Shown piece by piece: positions 6,144 through 9,178 of a DNA stretch of 9,178 nucleotides (positions are counted from its first letter, which is position 1; each line of letters opens with the position of its first letter). Below the pieces are notes generated by a model. It ran no database searches and was not told the origin of the DNA. It saw nothing but the letters and a program-made list of their open reading frames with translations. Location: contig JAGSHA010000106.1 in assembly GCA_023954795.1 (NCBI GenBank), positions 1-9,178 on the forward strand. Direction: 5' to 3'. Made by a program: the position numbers and the translations under genes. This DNA is from Oceanospirillaceae bacterium (GTDB lineage: Bacteria > Pseudomonadota > Gammaproteobacteria > Pseudomonadales > Balneatricaceae).

Positions 6144-7451
6144 TCAGTCGTAACGCTTTTGATCGTAAACATGGAAATCCCACTGCTGATCCGGGAAGTA
6201 CTTACGCAAGCGCCAATCACAGGCACGGGCATGACCTTCCATCCCTTCCGCACGGGAGATACGGGAACCGGCAGCACTGAATTCCAGATTCGCCTCTTTG
6301 CTGATCGCTTGATAGGTCAGGATCTTCAGGAATTTATGTACGTTCAAACCGCCACTGTAACGCGCAACACGTTTGGTGGGCAGGATGTGGTTGGTGCCGG
6401 AGCACTTGTCACCGTGGGTCACGGTTGCGCCTTCACCGAGGAACAAAGAACCGTAGTTCTTCAGAGTATCGCGCCACCAGTCCAGATCATCTGCAATGAC
6501 CTGCAGGTGTTCAGAGGCGTATTCATCGCTCACGCGGACACACTCTTCACGGCTTTCGCAGAAGATGATTTCGCCGTGATTATCCCACGCGGATTGCACG
6601 ACTTCCTGATTGGGCATATCGGCCGCCACTTTGGGCATCAACTCGGCCACTTGCTCACCGATACGACGGCTGGTGGTAAACAGCCAGACCGGAGAGTCGT
6701 AACCGTGTTCCGCCTGAGAGACCAGATCCACCGCGATGGTCATCGGGTCTGCGCTGTCATCGGCGATGATGGCGGATTCAGTCGGACCGGCGAATACATC
6801 GATGCCGACCTCCCCAAACAACAGGCGTTTAGCTTCGGCCACATAACCGTTACCCGGACCCACCAGAATATCCGCGGATACGCCGGTAAACAGGCCCTTA
6901 GCCATGGTCGCTACAGCATGGACACCGCCCATCTCCAGAATGATGTCGGCACCGGCCAGATCCATCGCGTAGACAATCGCCGGATGGATGCTGCCGTCTT
7001 TTGGCGGGGAGCACGCAACGATGGTTTCTACACCCGCCACTTTGGCCGTGGCGATGCTCATCAAGGCGGATGCTGCATGGGAGTAACGTCCACCTGGGAC
7101 ATAACAACCCGCACAATTAACCGGAATGATTTTCTGACCCAGCTTAACGCCCGGCGCAGATTCGATTTCGAATTCAGTCAGGCTGGCACGTTGCGCTTCA
7201 GCAAAGGTTTTCACCTGTTTATAGGCGAACTGAATATCCAGTTTGGTCTGCTCGGGTACTTGTGCGATCAGTTCAGCACGTTTCTCATCAGAGAGGATGA
7301 AATCTCCCTGCCAGTTATCAAACTGTGCAGCGTATTCACGGACAGCACTTTCACCGTCGGCCTCAATACGCGCCAACATCTGCTTCACAGTCTGGTGGAT
7401 ACGTTCGTCGTTTTCAGCGACCGGAGCGGTGGATCTTTTCAGATATTCCAT
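6144..7451 (-). CDS. HisD-family NAD-dependent dehydrogenase, resembling sulfopropanediol 3-dehydrogenase (HpsN)
   Basis: This 435-residue protein belongs to the histidinol dehydrogenase family, zinc enzymes that oxidise an alcohol to a carboxylate in two NAD-dependent steps. The catalytic set is complete: zinc ligands Gln246 and His249 (SQAEHG), Asp348 (GDKCSGTNHILPT) and His407 (EGMEGHARA), and the base pair Glu314-His315 (SEHLQV). His355 and Glu402, at substrate-contact positions, are also kept. YVPGGRYSHAASALM (117-131) replaces the YPSS segment of biosynthetic HisD, and CSGTNHILPTKRVARYSGG and FLGEGATVTHGDK are typical of HpsN-like enzymes that oxidise 2,3-dihydroxypropane-1-sulfonate to sulfolactate. 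No other his gene is near, so a histidine role is unlikely. The start at 7451 is chosen because AAGGA (7463-7459) lies 7 nt upstream; an in-frame ATG at 7466 would add MKDVP. First gene of an operon with the aminotransferase. Family certain; substrate inferred. Confidence 0.92.
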   Translation of the reverse strand: MEYLKRSTAPVAENDERIHQTVKQMLARIEADGESAVREYAAQFDNWQGDFILSDEKRAELIAQVPEQTKLDIQFAYKQVKTFAEAQRASLTEFEIESAPGVKLGQKIIPVNCAGCYVPGGRYSHAASALMSIATAKVAGVETIVACSPPKDGSIHPAIVYAMDLAGADIILEMGGVHAVATMAKGLFTGVSADILVGPGNGYVAEAKRLLFGEVGIDVFAGPTESAIIADDSADPMTIAVDLVSQAEHGYDSPVWLFTTSRRIGEQVAELMPKVAADMPNQEVVQSAWDNHGEIIFCESREECVRVSDEYASEHLQVIADDLDWWRDTLKNYGSLFLGEGATVTHGDKCSGTNHILPTKRVARYSGGLNVHKFLKILTYQAISKEANLEFSAAGSRISRAEGMEGHARACDWRLRKYFPDQQWDFHVYDQKRYD

Positions 7452-7458
7452 TGGCACA

Positions 7459-7463
7459 TCCTT
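7459..7463 (-). promoter_or_regulatory. Shine-Dalgarno sequence that sets the dehydrogenase start
   Basis: AAGGA read leftwards lies 7 nt before ATG 7451, and the protein from there begins MEYLKR, as usual for HpsN-like proteins. The upstream ATG at 7466 has only a weak, distant GAAG. Confidence 0.6.
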
Positions 7464-7526
7464 CATTCTTATTCTTCGTACTTTAGTGTGGACGGGTCTT
7501 AACCGGTATAGCCCCTTGATGGTTAG

Positions 7527-7557
7527 ATAGTAGGAGTAGGGCGTTGCAACAGACCAA
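7527..7557 (-). promoter_or_regulatory. Candidate promoter of the dehydrogenase-aminotransferase operon
   Basis: Read leftwards, TTGGTC (7557-7552) and TACTAT (7532-7527) are separated by 19 bp. The same elements occur at exactly the same distance from an identical 19-bp box in front of the decarboxylase gene (TTGGTT, N19, TATACT). The long spacer and poor hexamers fit an activator-dependent promoter. Transcription would start near 7520, about 70 nt before ATG 7451. Confidence 0.5.
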
Positions 7558-7576
7558 TGCTATTTTTAGAGAAGGC

Positions 7577-7595
7577 GGTTACTTTTCGGCATGGG
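7577..7595 (-). promoter_or_regulatory. 19-bp box, copy 1: candidate LysR binding site
   Basis: Read leftwards this is CCCATGCCGAAAAGTAACC, identical to 8565-8583 read rightwards. It contains a T-N11-A pair (T5, A17), the loose mark of LysR sites. It would sit at about -75 to -57 of the predicted dehydrogenase transcript, where LysR proteins usually bind their primary site. It is also 43 nt before the LysR start codon, so the regulator may control itself from here. Confidence 0.65.
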
Positions 7596-7638
7596 TGATT
7601 TACAGTCCTGAATTCAAGCGGTGTGTACGGGTGCGTTG

Positions 7639-8544
7639 ATGGAACTGAAATGGTTAAAAGACTTTGTTGCGCTGGTGGAACAGGGCAGCTTTTCAAAGGC
7701 AGCGGAGTCGCGGTTTGTGACCCAACCGGCGTTCAGTCGGCGTATCCGCTCGTTGGAAAACTGGTTGGGCGTGAGTCTGGTGGATCGTGATAAATATCCC
7801 ACCACGCTAACTCCGGCCGGGGAAGCCTTTGCGGATCACGCGCGCCAGCTGATTAGCCAGAACTACGCGGTGCGTAATCAGATGCGTGATATTCAATCGG
7901 CGCGGGAGCAGCTATTGATTGTGGCGCAACATGCGCTGGCCGTGTCCTTTTTCCCGCCCTGGATGAAAACACTGGAAGCGCTCACCGACGGAGCGTTAAT
8001 CAAAGTGGAATCCGGCAACCTGCACGATAACGTGGAAGCCTTTCTATCTGGCAACGGCGACTTCCTGCTGTGTTATGCCTCATCCGATATTTTCAGCCAG
8101 CTGAAGCGTGATGATGTGGAAAGCCTGCAAGTGGGTGTTGATGAACTGGTGCCCGTATCCGGTGTGAATGAGGCGGGCCAGCCTCTGCACGCTATTGTCG
8201 AGGGCGAACCGCTGAAGCTGTTGGGGCATCCGGCGGAGTCCTTCTTTGGCCGTTTGTTGCAGCGGGAATGCCTGTCACGTCTGCCGCCCGAACTGGATGT
8301 TCACCTGGCTTGTGAGAATGCGCTGTCTGAAGCACTGAAAGCATTGGTGCTGAACGGTTATGGTATGGCGTGGTTACCACGCAGTCTGATCCGTCCTGAG
8401 CTGGAACGTGGTCAATTGGTGATTTTGGATGAACCGTTACACAGTCTGGATCTGAGCATCCGTCTCTATCGTCTGCATCAACCGGCGTGCAGCGCGGCCA
8501 ATCAGTTCTGGAACTACCTGCAGGAACTCTACAATCAGGAGTGA
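7639..8544 (+). CDS. LysR-family transcriptional regulator (HypT/YjiE-like)
   Basis: This 301-residue regulator has the family's normal length. Residues 1-60 are the winged helix-turn-helix: MELKWLKDFVALVEQGSFSKAAESRFVTQPAFSRRIRSLENWLG, then LVDRDKYPTTLTPAGEAF. A linker helix follows (about 62-90), then the effector-binding domain (about 91-301), with ALVLNGYGMAWLPRSLI (235-251) near the effector cleft. Overall it resembles the HypT/YjiE branch; E. coli HypT senses hypochlorite through methionine oxidation, but that role cannot be assumed here. Cysteines are at 145, 211, 225 and 284. The start at ATG 7639 gives the standard MELKWL beginning; a GTG at 7621 would add six atypical residues. The gene lies between its two likely targets: the divergent dehydrogenase operon and the downstream decarboxylase, both preceded by the same 19-bp box. 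The effector is probably a pathway metabolite (inference). Confidence 0.95.
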   Translation: MELKWLKDFVALVEQGSFSKAAESRFVTQPAFSRRIRSLENWLGVSLVDRDKYPTTLTPAGEAFADHARQLISQNYAVRNQMRDIQSAREQLLIVAQHALAVSFFPPWMKTLEALTDGALIKVESGNLHDNVEAFLSGNGDFLLCYASSDIFSQLKRDDVESLQVGVDELVPVSGVNEAGQPLHAIVEGEPLKLLGHPAESFFGRLLQRECLSRLPPELDVHLACENALSEALKALVLNGYGMAWLPRSLIRPELERGQLVILDEPLHSLDLSIRLYRLHQPACSAANQFWNYLQELYNQE

Positions 8545-8564
8545 TTTCATCGCATCAATAGTAC

Positions 8565-8583
8565 CCCATGCCGAAAAGTAACC
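8565..8583 (+). promoter_or_regulatory. 19-bp box, copy 2: candidate LysR binding site upstream of the decarboxylase
   Basis: CCCATGCCGAAAAGTAACC is the exact reverse complement of 7577-7595, so both copies point at their structural gene in the same direction. Copy 2 begins 20 nt after the LysR stop codon and ends 104 nt before ATG 8688. After it, AGCATTGGT starts 15 bp downstream (8599-8607), exactly as after copy 1 (7561-7553). Confidence 0.65.
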
Positions 8584-8602
8584 ACTCTTAAGCAAATCAG
8601 CA

Positions 8603-8633
8603 TTGGTTGCCGTACTGAACTCCTGAATATACT
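8603..8633 (+). promoter_or_regulatory. Candidate promoter of the decarboxylase gene
   Basis: TTGGTT (8603-8608) and TATACT (8628-8633) are separated by 19 bp, the same geometry as the dehydrogenase promoter. ACTCCT occurs just before the -10 in both (8619-8624 here; 7537-7532 there), shifted by 4 bp. Transcription would start near 8640, after the LysR gene, so the decarboxylase can be expressed independently of its regulator. Confidence 0.5.
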
Positions 8634-8687
8634 CATTGGCATAGATAAGCAGTGGTTAGGGCTTTGAGTTCCAACGCTGCGAACAGA

Positions 8688-9178
8688 ATGATGCGTAGAT
8701 CACGCACCGATGAGGCAAGAGCGATGCAAGAGAATCTGGAAATCCTGATCCGGGCGGTAAACGAGTGGTTACCTGAAGGCCGTCCCGTTGTGCAGGCACC
8801 GCCAGCCGCTGAGCTGGAAGCGAAGTTGGATCTGACACTGGGCCAGCAGGGCAGTGATCGGGAGACGCTGGAGTCTGCCATTCAGTCCTACCTGCATTAC
8901 AACCCTGATGTATCGCAGGCCGAATTCTATAAGCTGCTCTATTCCGGCCAGAACAAATACGCCGTACTGGGTGACTGGATCACCAGTCTCAGCAACGCCA
9001 CCATGCACACCTATCAGGTAGGGCCAGTCGCGACCTTGATGGAGATGGAACTGATCCGTAAATGGAACGATTTGGTGGGTTTCAACCGGGATGGAAATCA
9101 CGCCGAAGGCGTCATGGTTGCCGGTGGCAGTCAGGCGAACCTGATTGGCATGATGCTGGCCAGTCACCACGCCTGCCC
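8688..9178 (+). CDS. Group II PLP-dependent decarboxylase (glutamate / cysteine-sulfinate decarboxylase type), 3' end outside window
   Basis: About 163 residues are visible; the family is usually 450-550, so most of the catalytic domain, including the PLP lysine, is missing. Recognisable family blocks are EFYKLLYSGQNKYAVLGDW, SLSNATMHTYQVGPVATLMEMELIRKWNDLVGF (matching the NTSxxTYExAPVFxLMExExLxK block of GAD/CSAD) and VMVAGGSQANLIGMMLA (the GGSxxNxxA cofactor loop). These cytosolic enzymes remove the alpha-carboxyl of an acidic amino acid to give an amine such as GABA, beta-alanine, hypotaurine or taurine. The HPRFFxQL motif of GAD-type enzymes is replaced by SQAEFYKLL, so the substrate may differ. 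The start is uncertain. ATG 8688 has no clear Shine-Dalgarno sequence; ATG 8724 has GAGG 8 nt upstream; TTG 8664 and GTG 8652 are also open. Shares its promoter architecture with the dehydrogenase operon. Confidence 0.85.
   Translation, partial: MMRRSRTDEARAMQENLEILIRAVNEWLPEGRPVVQAPPAAELEAKLDLTLGQQGSDRETLESAIQSYLHYNPDVSQAEFYKLLYSGQNKYAVLGDWITSLSNATMHTYQVGPVATLMEMELIRKWNDLVGFNRDGNHAEGVMVAGGSQANLIGMMLASHHAC

Noticed and set aside
6159..7502. Long open frame (447 codons) on the + strand antisense to the dehydrogenase
   Set aside because: Its translation has no family features, while the opposite strand encodes a complete HisD-family protein with all catalytic residues. It is a by-product of codon bias.
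7577..8583. The 19-bp inverted copies as ends of a mobile element carrying the LysR gene
   Set aside because: There is no transposase and no flanking target duplication. The matching AGCATTGGT and -10 elements lie outside the copies at fixed spacing, which fits promoters rather than transposon ends.

Overview
The window looks like a chromosomal segment of a motile, moderate-GC gammaproteobacterium, possibly a marine Oceanospirillales-type heterotroph. This is an inference from protein style, codon use and the presence of a chemoreceptor; no rRNA or other phylogenetic marker is present. There are eight protein genes, two of them cut by the window edges. I see no tRNA, rRNA, insertion sequence, phage gene or CRISPR array.

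Left part (1-1808): the 5' two thirds of a MocR-type regulator (GntR winged helix fused to an aminotransferase-like domain) is read leftwards. It diverges from a LysE/RhtB-family exporter. The 181-bp space between them carries a perfect 16-bp palindrome and many ATTGT/ACAAT half-sites, which suggests that the regulator controls the exporter. A strong bidirectional terminator closes the exporter gene and the convergent next gene.

Middle part (1820-4939): a secreted single-domain FAS1 (fasciclin) protein is read leftwards. A 431-bp gap with little coding potential follows, then a full-length methyl-accepting chemotaxis protein with a Cache-like periplasmic sensor. A sigma-28-like promoter lies upstream of the chemoreceptor. 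The chemoreceptor gene ends at a hairpin shared with the convergent aminotransferase gene.

Right part (4947-9178): this is the most interesting region. A leftward two-gene operon encodes a HisD-family dehydrogenase that resembles sulfopropanediol dehydrogenase HpsN, followed by a DegT/AHBA-type PLP aminotransferase. A divergent LysR regulator (HypT/YjiE-like) comes next, and then a group II PLP decarboxylase related to glutamate / cysteine-sulfinate decarboxylases, cut by the window end. An identical 19-bp box lies upstream of both the dehydrogenase operon and the decarboxylase gene, in the same orientation relative to each. In both places it is followed at identical spacing by AGCATTGGT and then a -10-like hexamer. 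This arrangement implies one regulon controlled by the LysR protein: dehydrogenase, aminotransferase and decarboxylase acting in one pathway. A pathway on a C3-sulfonate or related amino acid (for example toward a taurine-like amine) is a reasonable hypothesis, but the substrate cannot be read from sequence.
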